Shown: positions 8,526 through 17,322, numbered from the stretch's first letter. The stretch: 64,000 bases of DNA from Mycobacterium sp. 1100029.7 (GCF_001665235.1 NZ_LZSC01000057.1:248001-312000); one strand, 5' to 3'. Numbers and translations: made by a program. Notes: generated by a model from the sequence alone, not told the origin.

Positions 8526-10335
8526 CGAGAATCCCCCTGTCCACCAGTTCTTTTACGCTTACTCGCACACCGTCCGGACCAACGATCATGTACTGGAGAG
8601 AGCTCGGTGACGGCGTTTGGCCGTAATAGGGCTGCACTGGTCCTTCTACGATCTGCCACCCTGGCGGCAGCGGCTTTCCAGTGACCATATATCGATTGTA
8701 TTGTCCACCAACCGATTCCGGAGCTAAAGCGCGATCGGCAAAAAGCGTCCCATCTGGTGCAAGATAGCGGCCATACTCGGACCCGAAACGGTCAATGATC
8801 GCGCCCTGAGGCAACTGCGCGGCCTGAGGCAAATGGCCCGGCGGAAAGCCATCATTAAGCGGATAGCTGCGCGCCTGGGGAGTTCCGAACTGGGATGCAA
8901 AGTCCTCCCACCCCATGCCCCCTGTCGGATGCCATCCCCGAACCACGGATAAGGGCGCACCGCCTTCAGTGACGACTTCGGCGGGAAGACCTGCTCTAAC
9001 GAAGGCACCTTCCGGACCGAAGAGCATTGCGGGCAAGCTGACGGCCGCGTCGGAGGCTTTACCGCCCAGGTAGTAGGCCGCGCTGGGCGAGTTCAACATG
9101 TTTTGAACTTCACCGGCCGCTGCTCCCGCCGGATTTTGAACCGTCTCGACGGTGCCCTGAAGCATCTGCTTCCACGCATCCACAGCGCCCGGCAATCCCC
9201 GATTTCCTACACCGAGAAGGTTATGAATGCTCTCTTCGGTCGCACGCCAACGATCACCGAATCCTTCGCCAAATCCCGGTGGCGGCAGCGGCTTTGGCTC
9301 GGGAGCAAGGTACGGGGGTATCCCGCCCTGGTCGATCCACTTCTGAGCACCGGCCACCACTTCGTTCACGCGCGCTTCGATCTGATCAGGCGGCACGCCG
9401 TCGCCTCGCATCACGTTGCGTAGCAACGCCTTAGCGCTTTCCATCTCTGCCGGACTGGGCTCAGGCAGTGGAACGGGGCCACCGGGCAACAGCATCTCTT
9501 CCAGCGTCCGCGGTTTGCCCCCACCCCCTGCGCCTACACCCGCGGGAGTCCGCGGCCCCCCGGGCGGGACACCCACGGGACCGGCGGCCGCCGGTGGTCG
9601 TGCGCCTTTGGGCGGCGCGGCACCCGGCGGGGCATCCGCCGCACCAGCGGGCACCAACATGTCTTGCCACGTTTTCGGCTTGCCCGGTGCCGGTGCGTCC
9701 GCGGGCGTTGCCCCGCCCGCCGCAACGCCGCCGGGAACCAGCATGTCTTGCCACGTTTTCGGCTTGCCGCCAGGTTCGGGGTTCGGCGGTCCTTGCGGTG
9801 CAGGAGCTCCGCGGGCTGGGGACCCGGCGGCACCCAGTGGCACCGTGCCGACGGCGGCGCCGATCGCGGCGGCGAGTTCGTGATCGGCAGTGTGAGCATG
9901 CGTTTTGCAGGCGTTCAGTTCACTCTGCAAGTTCGCTTGCTGATGGGCAAGGTCGATTCGATTGGGCGGAATACCTTTGGGGCCGAGGTCAATTCGCCAG
10001 TCCGAGGTGATAGACCAGCCGTTGGCCGCAGCAGCCCGTTCGATGTCATCCAGCTCGCGTTTGCACGCGCTGATGTCTGCCTCGGCGCGCGACACCGCGG
10101 CGGCCACCTGCTTGGACTCCGCGCCGTCGGCCTCGATGTCGCGGCGAATCTTGCCCACGTCGACACGAAAAGCGTCACCCGCCTCACCCTGCCACTCGGC
10201 GAGGACGTTGTGCGCCTGCTGCAGGCTCTCCCCCAAGCGCTGCAGCGTCGTGGCGCGCCCGGTGGCCGTCTCGAACACCGAGCGGATCGCGCTGAGATCC
10301 CAGCGCTTGACGTCCGCAGGAGTCAGCGACCCCAC
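8497..10335 (-). CDS. ESX-type polymorphic toxin with C-terminal TNT domain
   Basis: A 612-aa protein with three parts. Residues 1 to about 120 are an alpha-helical WXG/LXG-like secretion domain with a WQGEAGDAF motif. Residues about 165-300 are a Pro/Gly/Ala linker with a repeated GKPKTWQDMLVP motif. From about 490 to the end is a TNT (tuberculosis necrotizing toxin) domain. TNT hallmarks are YPLNDGF, IIDRFGSEYGRYL (Arg516, Tyr521), DRAL (Arg535) and YYGQ (Gln573), matching the NAD-binding and catalytic region of CpnT. TNT hydrolyses NAD+. The GTG start lies 3 nt after the stop of the EspC-like gene, so the two are coupled. Secretion through an ESX system is inferred. Confidence 0.85.
   Translation of the reverse strand: MGSLTPADVKRWDLSAIRSVFETATGRATTLQRLGESLQQAHNVLAEWQGEAGDAFRVDVGKIRRDIEADGAESKQVAAAVSRAEADISACKRELDDIERAAAANGWSITSDWRIDLGPKGIPPNRIDLAHQQANLQSELNACKTHAHTADHELAAAIGAAVGTVPLGAAGSPARGAPAPQGPPNPEPGGKPKTWQDMLVPGGVAAGGATPADAPAPGKPKTWQDMLVPAGAADAPPGAAPPKGARPPAAAGPVGVPPGGPRTPAGVGAGGGGKPRTLEEMLLPGGPVPLPEPSPAEMESAKALLRNVMRGDGVPPDQIEARVNEVVAGAQKWIDQGGIPPYLAPEPKPLPPPGFGEGFGDRWRATEESIHNLLGVGNRGLPGAVDAWKQMLQGTVETVQNPAGAAAGEVQNMLNSPSAAYYLGGKASDAAVSLPAMLFGPEGAFVRAGLPAEVVTEGGAPLSVVRGWHPTGGMGWEDFASQFGTPQARSYPLNDGFPPGHLPQAAQLPQGAIIDRFGSEYGRYLAPDGTLFADRALAPESVGGQYNRYMVTGKPLPPGWQIVEGPVQPYYGQTPSPSSLQYMIVGPDGVRVSVKELVDRGILDEYGPRLGR
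9656..9769 (-). repeat. Direct repeats in the toxin linker
   Basis: Two nearly identical stretches of about 30 nt, near 9656-9688 and 9739-9771, each encode KPKTWQDMLVP. A third, diverged copy near 9490-9520 encodes KPRTLEEMLLPGG. They lie within the Pro/Gly-rich linker between secretion and toxin domains. Such repeats could mediate linker length change or recombinational exchange of toxin tips. Confidence 0.7.
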
Positions 10336-10338
10336 CAG

Positions 10339-10659
10339 TTACCCCTGTTCCGCTACCGACCTGAGCGCACCGGCCGAGTCATCCTCGTTCTTGCCGTAAC
10401 CGACCAGCGCTTCGGCCACATGTGTGCCCAATCCACCCACACGAAGCCGGTGCTGACCGTGCCGAGCTTCCCACCGAGCCGCCAGTTGGCTAAGCGCCTG
10501 CTGCGACGAACCCACCCAACCGGGCGCGGCCCCGGCCAGCCCGTCCTCATGGCCGACGAAGTCGATGGCGGCTTCACCGATTCCGTCCAGAACATGGTTG
10601 CTGCCGACATGCAGCGCAACAAGATTTACGTCCAACTCATCAGCCACGATGACCCCCAT
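10339..10659 (-). CDS. EspC/DUF2580-like type VII secretion partner
   Basis: A 106-aa protein predicted to form a helical hairpin. It carries a central GWVGSS (WxG) turn at about residue 47 and a C-terminal YGKNEDD that fits the YxxxD/E export signal of ESX substrates. The N-terminus MGVIVADELDVNLVALHVG is typical of DUF2580/EspC-like proteins. It sits 3 nt upstream of the TNT toxin, as expected for a co-secreted partner that brings the toxin to the ESX machine. A GTG at 10647 is an alternative start. Confidence 0.75.
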   Translation of the reverse strand: MGVIVADELDVNLVALHVGSNHVLDGIGEAAIDFVGHEDGLAGAAPGWVGSSQQALSQLAARWEARHGQHRLRVGGLGTHVAEALVGYGKNEDDSAGALRSVAEQG

Positions 10660-10804
10660 CCACCCGGCGCCAGTGTGTCGCGAAGCTTAACCCGTTCGGT
10701 GCGCAGACGCCCTTCACCCGAATCGCGGCGGCGGCGTGAACCGGTGTGAATTGACGGCGCAGCGGGGGCTAGTAGCCTTACCACCAGCACAGGAGGGGGT
10801 GCCG
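10660..10804. promoter_or_regulatory. Divergent promoter region between toxin operon and DUF2563 operon
   Basis: A 145-nt spacer separates the leftward EspC-like/toxin operon from the rightward DUF2563/TPR/lipoprotein operon, so both start sites must lie here or just inside the genes. GGAGGGGG precedes the rightward ATG. I could not identify convincing -10 boxes or operators. Confidence 0.4.
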
Positions 10805-11119
10805 ATGTTTGTCGATACGGGCTTGTTGCACTCAGGGGGTAACCAGTCGCACCGCGCCGGCGGTCACGCCCAGGAGGGTGCCGATCAGCTTGCGCGGGGG
10901 CCGCTGTCCTCGGGCATGTTCGGCGAGTTTGCCGCCGCGGAGGAGTTTCATGGTGCGGTCAGCGAATCGCACGGCGCACATGTGCGCAGTCTGCAGAACC
11001 ACCAGGAGGCGCTGACGGCCATCGGTGGCAAAGCACATCACGCCGCCACCGGGTTCAAGCAGGACGACGAGCGCAACGCGTCGTGGTTGCGGAACGTGGG
11101 ATGCACCTCAAACACATAG
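10805..11119 (+). CDS. DUF2563 family protein
   Basis: A 104-aa protein beginning MFVDTGLLHSGGNQSHRAGG, the hallmark of the DUF2563 family found in mycobacteria next to ESX-related genes. Its two-helix character (an AAEEFHGAV segment and an SLQNHQEALTAIGGKAHHAATGF segment) resembles ESX substrate partners. The start follows GGAGGGGG. Its end overlaps the start of the next gene by 19 nt, so the two are translationally coupled. Molecular role unknown. Confidence 0.8.
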   Translation: MFVDTGLLHSGGNQSHRAGGHAQEGADQLARGPLSSGMFGEFAAAEEFHGAVSESHGAHVRSLQNHQEALTAIGGKAHHAATGFKQDDERNASWLRNVGCTSNT

Positions 11120-13434
11120 TCCTGGCGCTCTTGGTGGCCGAGGCCGGCGGCGATCCCTGGGCGATCAATCAAAGTCTCCAAGCGGGGCGCCCGGCACAAA
11201 TCTCGGACTTGGCGGAGGCATTTCACTCCGCCGGGCGCAGCACCGCCGAATCCAACGCCGCGTTCGACGAGGCGCGGCGACGCTTCCAGTCGTCGTGGAA
11301 CCGCGAACACGGTGAGAACCCGATCAACGACGCGGCCGAGGTGCAACGCACCGCGCAGGCGCTGGGCGCGCAGTCCGAGCAGTTGCCCAAGATCGGGGCT
11401 GACCTGGAAAACATCGCCGCCACCCTGGCCGAGGCACAGCGCACCGCCAGTGGCCAGATCGCTACCTTGGAAGCCAAACTGCAGCGTCTCGACGACCTGA
11501 TCGACCAAGCACTAAATCTCAAGGGCCGCGTGCCCCCGGCCGAACAACCCGCCCTCGAAGCGATGATCAATGCCTGCGAGGAAGACGCGATCCAGGACAC
11601 CCAGGACGCGCTCGATCAGCTTCGGGCCACCCGCAACAACTACTCCGATACGTTGCGTGGCGCGCAGACAACCCTGGCCAACGACGGCTACGACCCCACT
11701 CACGTTTTCGGCGCCGACGGCCATGAACCCGAGACGCCGGAACAAGCGGAAAAAGACGTCAAAGCGGCGCTGGCCGGCGACAAGGGTGCGGCCGCCCGCG
11801 TCAACGGGGTGCTCGGCACGATCACTCCGGACCAGCGCGCCGGGAAGGTGCCGCTAAGTGCCGAGCAGGCTTCGGTTTTGAGCCAACTGCAAGCCCAAGA
11901 ACACGGCATGTCGATCGACGCCCTCAACACTGCCGAGCAGCGACTCGGCGACGAGAAGGGCATGATCGGCAACTCCTGGCAGCTGATGAGCAACCCCAAC
12001 CTGACCTTCCCCAAGACACCACTTCAAGTCGGCGCGAAGCAGGGAACCGACACGGTCAAAGGCGGGGCCGCCCAACTGCCCGAAAGCGTGCAGCAGGCCC
12101 TGAATTCGTCGGGCCTGGAATACCTGCGGCAGACCAACGACATCGCCAACATCGTCAAGGATGGCGACAAATCGCTGCAGACCAATACCGACCTGGATCG
12201 TGCGATGATCCGCAAGGCCGGGGCGATGATGGATACACCGTTCTGGCAGCACGATCCGGCGAGTCAAGGTCAGAGCTCCGAGCGGGACCCCGCGATGGAT
12301 CCGGCGGTGTCCAATGTGCTTTCCGCGGTGTCCCCGGATCACCAGGTCGTCCACGACACCATGACCGGCAGCGATCATGAGAAGTTTTTGAAGAACCTGA
12401 CGCATCACGCCTGGAAGGACAACGGCCAAGCAGTGGGATCGCTGTTCTCCTGGACCGGTGACGCGGCCCAGGGGCCCGAAGCCAAGATCGCAGCCGAGAC
12501 CGCCAGGGCCTACAGCTCATACATCGGCGGCCACCCGGGAGAGCTTCTTCATCTGCCGGGCAATCACACACTCGGACAAGTGAATCCCAACCTGGTCCAG
12601 GCTATGGGCCATGGCCTGGATCCCTACATCAATAACATCGCCGGTACATCTGGTGGTTTCCCTGGATTCGGCGACCCTCTGGACCAGACACCGGATATCC
12701 GTTCCGGGAAGCTACCCGTCGCCAAGGGCGTCTTCTCCGTCATCGACAGCGACCCCACCGCCGCCCAGGACTTCAACAAGAACGCGTACCAGCAGGCGCT
12801 GCTGCACGACTCTTCATTCGCGCTGAATCCGCACCGCGACGGATACAGCGACCAGCTGTACGACGCTGCGACGCTGCGCGGACTGGTCGACGTCGGAACT
12901 CACAATGCCTACGAGGCCAACGAACAAAACGGCTACCACCAACACCTTTCGGAGTACGACTCGAAAAAGCTGGCGTACGAAGACGGCGTCCAGGCTGTCA
13001 GCACCGTAGGCGGATGGGTTCCCGGTGTAGGCAAAGTCGGTGGCCCAGCGCTCGGCATGTTGGGGCACAACCTCGAAAGTGACATCGTGGGACCGGCGCC
13101 AACCGCACCCGGCCAGACGCCGATTCAACCGATGGACATCGGCAGCGCAGACCAAGAGATGCTCGATGCGATGCTCGCGACCAAACAACCGATCTCCGGG
13201 TTGCCACCCGAATATGTGATCTATGACCAGGATCATCCCAACGGACGACTGGCGACCTTCGACGAGTTGCAAGCCAAACACCCCGACCTGACCGCCGGTC
13301 AGTACAACAATGTCATCGGCCCCGCGCTGACTCAGGCTCTTGCCCTGCCGCCGAACGAGAAGATGTCGCCGGATCAATACCTGGTCGACCGCTACAACAA
13401 CGTCATCGGCGTGCCGAGTCCGCCGGGGAAGTGA
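11101..13434 (+). CDS. Large TPR-region-containing mycobacterial protein, possible ESX substrate
   Basis: A 777-aa hydrophilic protein without signal peptide or clear membrane segment. The first about 200 residues are helical and heptad-rich (RRFQSSWNREHGENPINDAA; ADLENIAATLAEAQRTASGQ), followed by a long mixed region. It belongs to the mycobacterial proteins annotated TPR repeat region-containing, which follow DUF2563 genes; M. tuberculosis Rv0963c is probably a short relative. I chose ATG 11101, though a GTG at 11083 is possible. Its stop overlaps a GTG that could start the lipoprotein gene. Pairing with DUF2563 and a lipoprotein suggests a secreted or surface complex. Confidence 0.65.
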   Translation: MHLKHIVLALLVAEAGGDPWAINQSLQAGRPAQISDLAEAFHSAGRSTAESNAAFDEARRRFQSSWNREHGENPINDAAEVQRTAQALGAQSEQLPKIGADLENIAATLAEAQRTASGQIATLEAKLQRLDDLIDQALNLKGRVPPAEQPALEAMINACEEDAIQDTQDALDQLRATRNNYSDTLRGAQTTLANDGYDPTHVFGADGHEPETPEQAEKDVKAALAGDKGAAARVNGVLGTITPDQRAGKVPLSAEQASVLSQLQAQEHGMSIDALNTAEQRLGDEKGMIGNSWQLMSNPNLTFPKTPLQVGAKQGTDTVKGGAAQLPESVQQALNSSGLEYLRQTNDIANIVKDGDKSLQTNTDLDRAMIRKAGAMMDTPFWQHDPASQGQSSERDPAMDPAVSNVLSAVSPDHQVVHDTMTGSDHEKFLKNLTHHAWKDNGQAVGSLFSWTGDAAQGPEAKIAAETARAYSSYIGGHPGELLHLPGNHTLGQVNPNLVQAMGHGLDPYINNIAGTSGGFPGFGDPLDQTPDIRSGKLPVAKGVFSVIDSDPTAAQDFNKNAYQQALLHDSSFALNPHRDGYSDQLYDAATLRGLVDVGTHNAYEANEQNGYHQHLSEYDSKKLAYEDGVQAVSTVGGWVPGVGKVGGPALGMLGHNLESDIVGPAPTAPGQTPIQPMDIGSADQEMLDAMLATKQPISGLPPEYVIYDQDHPNGRLATFDELQAKHPDLTAGQYNNVIGPALTQALALPPNEKMSPDQYLVDRYNNVIGVPSPPGK

Positions 13435-13436
13435 CG

Positions 13437-14264
13437 ATGAGTCTCCGGCGTGCGCCGCGAATCATATTGGCACTCTTGACCGCTGCGGTCTTTCTGGTCA
13501 GCGGCTGCGCGTCGGGCGATCATCCCGCTTCGCCGACATCCACGCCTGCGCCCGCAGGATGGCCGGCCGCACTTAACGATTTCACGGTTGTTTGGACTGC
13601 CGAACCGGGCATCGACCTGACCTTGTGGCCGGCCGTGGCCGTGCGCGCCTACACCGAGTCTTACCTGCTCGCCGACGTGACGGGTGACGACAAATATCTC
13701 TACCCAGGCTTTCGGGAATCCGTTGATCCCAACCAGCCGACCGATCACCCGGTGGGCACCCAGTTTCTATGGCCACCGACCGATGACCCATCGAAGAGCG
13801 GATGGATCGGCACCGAACGTGCCCATATCCTGTCGGTCACGACCTCAGGCCGCGATGTCACGGTCGAGGCTTGCATCTACGGGTTCGGTAGCGCTGACCT
13901 GGACCGCAACGGCAAGTATTCCCCGACGATCGGTGCTCCACCGCCGGATTCCGGCATCTCCCCCATGCGGATCACCATGACGGCGCCCGCTCAACCGAAC
14001 TCGCCGCTTCCGCCCCAGCAGGGGCCAGCGCGCGCGCCCTCGGTCGACGTCTTCAACGGCTGGAGAATCAACAGCCATCAAGGGGGATATTTCGCCCGCT
14101 CCGGGGTTGCGTCCGATTGGCCCGACTTCGCCGAAACCAGAGATGCCTGCCGTGCTAAAGCCCCGCCACACCCCGACCTCGTGCGCGGCGGCGAATACGA
14201 CCGCGCCACCTTTCCTACCCTGCCGCCTTCTCCCGGTTGGCCGGCGACAAGCCCGCAATCCTGA
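13437..14264 (+). CDS. Lipoprotein (LppP-like) of the DUF2563 operon
   Basis: A 275-aa lipoprotein. The N-terminus has basic residues, a hydrophobic stretch and the lipobox VSGC at about residues 22-25, followed by a Pro/Thr/Ser-rich tether. GGGGAAG lies upstream of the ATG; a GTG at 13431 overlapping the previous stop is an alternative. The body has no family I can name with certainty. The order large TPR-type protein then lipoprotein parallels M. tuberculosis Rv0963c-Rv0962c (lppP), which supports the LppP-like label. It should be anchored outside the plasma membrane. Confidence 0.7.
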   Translation: MSLRRAPRIILALLTAAVFLVSGCASGDHPASPTSTPAPAGWPAALNDFTVVWTAEPGIDLTLWPAVAVRAYTESYLLADVTGDDKYLYPGFRESVDPNQPTDHPVGTQFLWPPTDDPSKSGWIGTERAHILSVTTSGRDVTVEACIYGFGSADLDRNGKYSPTIGAPPPDSGISPMRITMTAPAQPNSPLPPQQGPARAPSVDVFNGWRINSHQGGYFARSGVASDWPDFAETRDACRAKAPPHPDLVRGGEYDRATFPTLPPSPGWPATSPQS

Positions 14265-14325
14265 GCCTGCCGCGCGTTAACCGTACGATTCGCACAGTGG
14301 ACGGGAAAGCCTTGTTGGAGGTTTC

Positions 14326-15141
14326 GTGAGCCGGCGTCACCCTCTTGACCGATATGCGGGTTCGTGGGCACTGGTCACCGGCAGCGCCGGTGAACGCGGA
14401 CTGGGGTTTGCCTATGCACGGGAAATCGCCAGTCGCCGAGTCAATCTCGTCCTCGTTGACATCCTTGGCGACGAGCTCGAAGCACGGGCCACCGCGCTGC
14501 GCGGCGAGTATGGCGTCGACGTTCGCACCATCGCCGCCGATCTGGGTGACGTGGCGGCGTTCCCAAAAATCATGGACGAGCTCGCCGACGTCGACATCGA
14601 TGTTCTCGTCTGCAATCACATGTACACCCCGAAGGACACACCGAAGATTCTCGACATGTCGTTGGACGTCCTCAACGCCATGATCGACATCAACGCGCGG
14701 GCCTACATGAATCTGATCTACCGCTTCGCACATCTGATGAAGAGGCGGGGACGAGGAGCCATCGTCATTGTGTCGTCGGGCGCCGGCCTCATCCCCGCCC
14801 CGTACACCGGCGCCTACGCCGCGAACAAGGCTTTTCAGATCGTCTTCGGCGAAGTGCTGTGGTACGAAACTCGTGATACCGGCATCGACGTGCTGGTGAT
14901 GTCCGCCGGCTTGATGGATACCCAAGGCGATGCGTTCTCGAAGTATCCGCGGTGGCAGGTGGCGGACCCGCGCGACGCCGCAGCAGAAACACTGAATGCG
15001 ATCGGCCGCAAGCACCTCGTCATGCCCGGTTACCCGAACCGATTTGTCACACTAGTGAACACCCGCTTGATGCCGCGCCGCCGCGCCGTGACGTTTATGG
15101 GCCGCTTCATGGAGCGCGGGTTGGGCAAGGATTCCGCCTAG
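14326..15141 (+). CDS. Short-chain dehydrogenase/reductase
   Basis: A 271-aa classical-type SDR. The cofactor motif is TGSAGERGLGFAYA (about residues 18-31), a variant of TGxxxGxG, with VLVDI at the end of strand 2. The catalytic residues are Ser in IVSSGAG and Tyr/Lys in YAANK (about residues 163-167). The start is GTG, with GGAGG 5 nt upstream. The substrate is unknown; this branch is often annotated near 17-beta-hydroxysteroid dehydrogenases. It stands alone between the lipoprotein and nuclease genes. Confidence 0.8.
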   Translation: MSRRHPLDRYAGSWALVTGSAGERGLGFAYAREIASRRVNLVLVDILGDELEARATALRGEYGVDVRTIAADLGDVAAFPKIMDELADVDIDVLVCNHMYTPKDTPKILDMSLDVLNAMIDINARAYMNLIYRFAHLMKRRGRGAIVIVSSGAGLIPAPYTGAYAANKAFQIVFGEVLWYETRDTGIDVLVMSAGLMDTQGDAFSKYPRWQVADPRDAAAETLNAIGRKHLVMPGYPNRFVTLVNTRLMPRRRAVTFMGRFMERGLGKDSA

Positions 15142-15216
15142 CCGCCACGGACATTCGGCCGCAGTGCTTGTCGTTGCTCGTCTTTATGATCAGCTCATGC
15201 GAGGCTTTTCCGTAAC

Positions 15217-15756
15217 ATGAAGACGGCGTTCATCTTTCTCCCGCTGTACTTCGGCCTGCTGGTGGGTTTCATCGGGCATCGTCTTTCGCTGGGCCTGATA
15301 GGAGCTTGCTGTGGTGTGCTTTTCGCGGGTTTGATTCAGCCCGCATACCGTCGATCGCGGCGCCTGCGTACCGCCGCAGGGATCAGAGAGATCGACGCAA
15401 TGGACGGCGTGGAGTTCGAAGACTACGTCGCGGCCCGCATGCAGCGCGCGGGTTGGGAGGTCAGCTTCACCCCTGCCGTCGGCGACTATGGCGTGGACCT
15501 GATCGTGCACAAGGACGGCGAATACGCTGCGGTGCAATGCAAGCGGCATGCCAAACCGGTCGGCGTCGCCGCGGTCCAACAGGTTGTCGCAGGCGCGCGC
15601 CATCATGGTTGCACCCGCAGCATCGTGGTAAGCAATCAAGAATTCACCACTGCGGCAAAGCAATTGGCTTACACACACGGATGCCAGCTGATCGGCCGCA
15701 ACGCGCTGCGAAGCTGGGTTCCGGCGCCTGCGCCAAAAGCCTTGCGCGACTTATGA
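15217..15756 (+). CDS. Membrane-anchored Mrr-like restriction-endonuclease-fold protein
   Basis: A 179-aa protein with two hydrophobic segments in the first about 45 residues, then a cytosolic Mrr_cat/PF04471-type nuclease fold. The helix MDGVEFEDYVAARMQRAGW is followed by DYGVDLIVHKDGEYAAVQCK (about residues 90-109), with the PD-(D/E)xK-like Asp and QxK catalytic set. The later ARHHGCTRSIVVSN block is typical of the family. No methylase or specificity gene is nearby, so it is an orphan type IV-like nuclease or a relative with another role. Confidence 0.75.
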   Translation: MKTAFIFLPLYFGLLVGFIGHRLSLGLIGACCGVLFAGLIQPAYRRSRRLRTAAGIREIDAMDGVEFEDYVAARMQRAGWEVSFTPAVGDYGVDLIVHKDGEYAAVQCKRHAKPVGVAAVQQVVAGARHHGCTRSIVVSNQEFTTAAKQLAYTHGCQLIGRNALRSWVPAPAPKALRDL

Positions 15757-15770
15757 AAGGTGATCTGGTA

Positions 15771-16967
15771 TCAGGAGGTGCGGTGCGAGGTCCGCAGTAG
15801 CCGGATGGCGCGACTGACTGCGGCGGATGCCGCCAGGATCGCCATGGCGGTCAAGATTATCGACCCACGCACCGGTCCAGCGACGGTCAGCAGCAGCGGT
15901 AGGCCGAAACCAATGTAGGCGACGGCGTAGAACATCCCGGTGAGCGCACCACGCACGGCCGGTGGCGCCGCCGATTCCAGGTCGATCAGACCCTCTCGCA
16001 GACAGAGTCCGTAAGCGCAGCCCAACAACAGCATCAGCGTCACGGCCACCCAGAGGTTCGATGTCTGCGGAGCAGCAGCTGCCGCGGCGTAACCCGACGC
16101 CGCGAGCACCGCGCCCACCGTGCCGGTCCAGGGTCCCCAGTTGCGGGTGCGGGCGATCATTTGGATGGCGACTCCCGCGACGATGGTCAGCATCGTCGCC
16201 GTCCCGAAAACAAACGGCGCCGGCAGGCTTGTGTGCACGTGAGTCGGGATGCTCACGGCGGCCAGGCAAACCGACGCGAATACCCATGGCGCCAGCGGCA
16301 TCGCCCAACTCAACGCCGACCGCGTGCCGCGTGGCCCCGAGGGTGTATCCGTGCCGCCAGCCGGTGTCACCGTCGCAACATCGGCGCGACGGAATGCGAG
16401 GATCACGGCCAGCAGCGACACCGTCACGATGCCCGCCGCCATTCCGAAGCACCCTTGGATACTCGAGCGCCCCAGACACGCCACGAACCCAGAAGCGAAC
16501 GGCCCGAATGCAAATCCCAGACTCAGCGCCACCGCCCCGGTGGCCGCGCCGGCCGCACCTTTGAGATCCGACGCCCACGCGGTGCACGACGTCACGGCCA
16601 GGCCCACCCCGATGCCGACCACCAGGCGGCCGCTCAACAGCACGGCAGGATGCAGAGACACCAACATGAGCAGGTTCCCGGCCAGGGCGCCAAGCACCCC
16701 GGCACAGGTCGTCGGGAAGCGTCCGATCCGATCGGACACTCGTCCTCCCAGCACCAGCCCGGGCACCAACCCCAGGGCGTAGACGCCGAAGATGGCGTCA
16801 CGCGTTGACTGCGTCAAGTGCTCCGCGCTGCTGATTGCGGGCAGTAATCCGGTGAAATGGTTTGCTGCCCAGCCAATTGCGAACAACGTGAACAGAACTC
16901 GAACAAAGACCGCCTGCCTGCCGTCGCCGGCCCTACCGGCGCGACTACCCCCGGCCGCCGTCAGCAT
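15771..16967 (-). CDS. MFS transporter
   Basis: A 398-aa major facilitator with about 12 hydrophobic helices. The loop 2-3 signature is GGRVSDRIGRFP (about residues 65-76). It resembles drug or metabolite exporters, substrate unknown. ATG 16967 is chosen; the longer frame up to 17192 runs into non-hydrophobic sequence, and a GTG at 17009 is a possible alternative. Its stop lies 14 nt from the convergent nuclease gene. Confidence 0.75.
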   Translation of the reverse strand: MLTAAGGSRAGRAGDGRQAVFVRVLFTLFAIGWAANHFTGLLPAISSAEHLTQSTRDAIFGVYALGLVPGLVLGGRVSDRIGRFPTTCAGVLGALAGNLLMLVSLHPAVLLSGRLVVGIGVGLAVTSCTAWASDLKGAAGAATGAVALSLGFAFGPFASGFVACLGRSSIQGCFGMAAGIVTVSLLAVILAFRRADVATVTPAGGTDTPSGPRGTRSALSWAMPLAPWVFASVCLAAVSIPTHVHTSLPAPFVFGTATMLTIVAGVAIQMIARTRNWGPWTGTVGAVLAASGYAAAAAAPQTSNLWVAVTLMLLLGCAYGLCLREGLIDLESAAPPAVRGALTGMFYAVAYIGFGLPLLLTVAGPVRGSIILTAMAILAASAAVSRAIRLLRTSHRTS

Positions 16968-17322
16968 CGCACTCGGGGTGGGTTGCAGCACGATGCTGTC
17001 GTTGTTCACGACGAGCTGAAACCGGTCGCGGTGACCGGTTATTCCAGCAGAGCCTCGACGAGCCGAACATGGCCGGACGGCAGCGTCTGTCACACCCGCA
17101 ATCGACAGGACCTCAGGGCCCGACCTTGAGCACCACTTTCCCGATCGGACCCACCCGAGGCCGCGGGGTGTTGCGCTCGGGACTGTGCTCACCGCACCAT
17201 TCCGAGTACGTCATGTCAGGCTGGGTCGTGCTCGATCCTCGAAACACTTATGATCCTGTACGCCCGCGGGTCGATCGCCGTGAGTCCAAAGGGGTGGGCC
17301 GGAACTAAGGAGAACCAGCATC
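16968..17322. other. Spacer with possible remnant of an MDR oxidoreductase C-terminus
   Basis: No intact gene. On the minus strand, about 17114-17215, a short frame ends PRVGPIGKVVLKVGP before a TGA, resembling the end of a medium-chain quinone oxidoreductase (GKVV in the last strand), with nothing upstream to match the rest. AAGGAGAA at about 17307-17314 serves the epimerase that follows. Confidence 0.3.

Noticed and set aside
15771..17192. 473-residue version of the MFS protein starting at 17192
   Set aside because: The extra 75 residues are hydrophilic and Arg/Ser-rich, and the frame overlaps the suspected MDR remnant; the hydrophobic protein begins near 16967.
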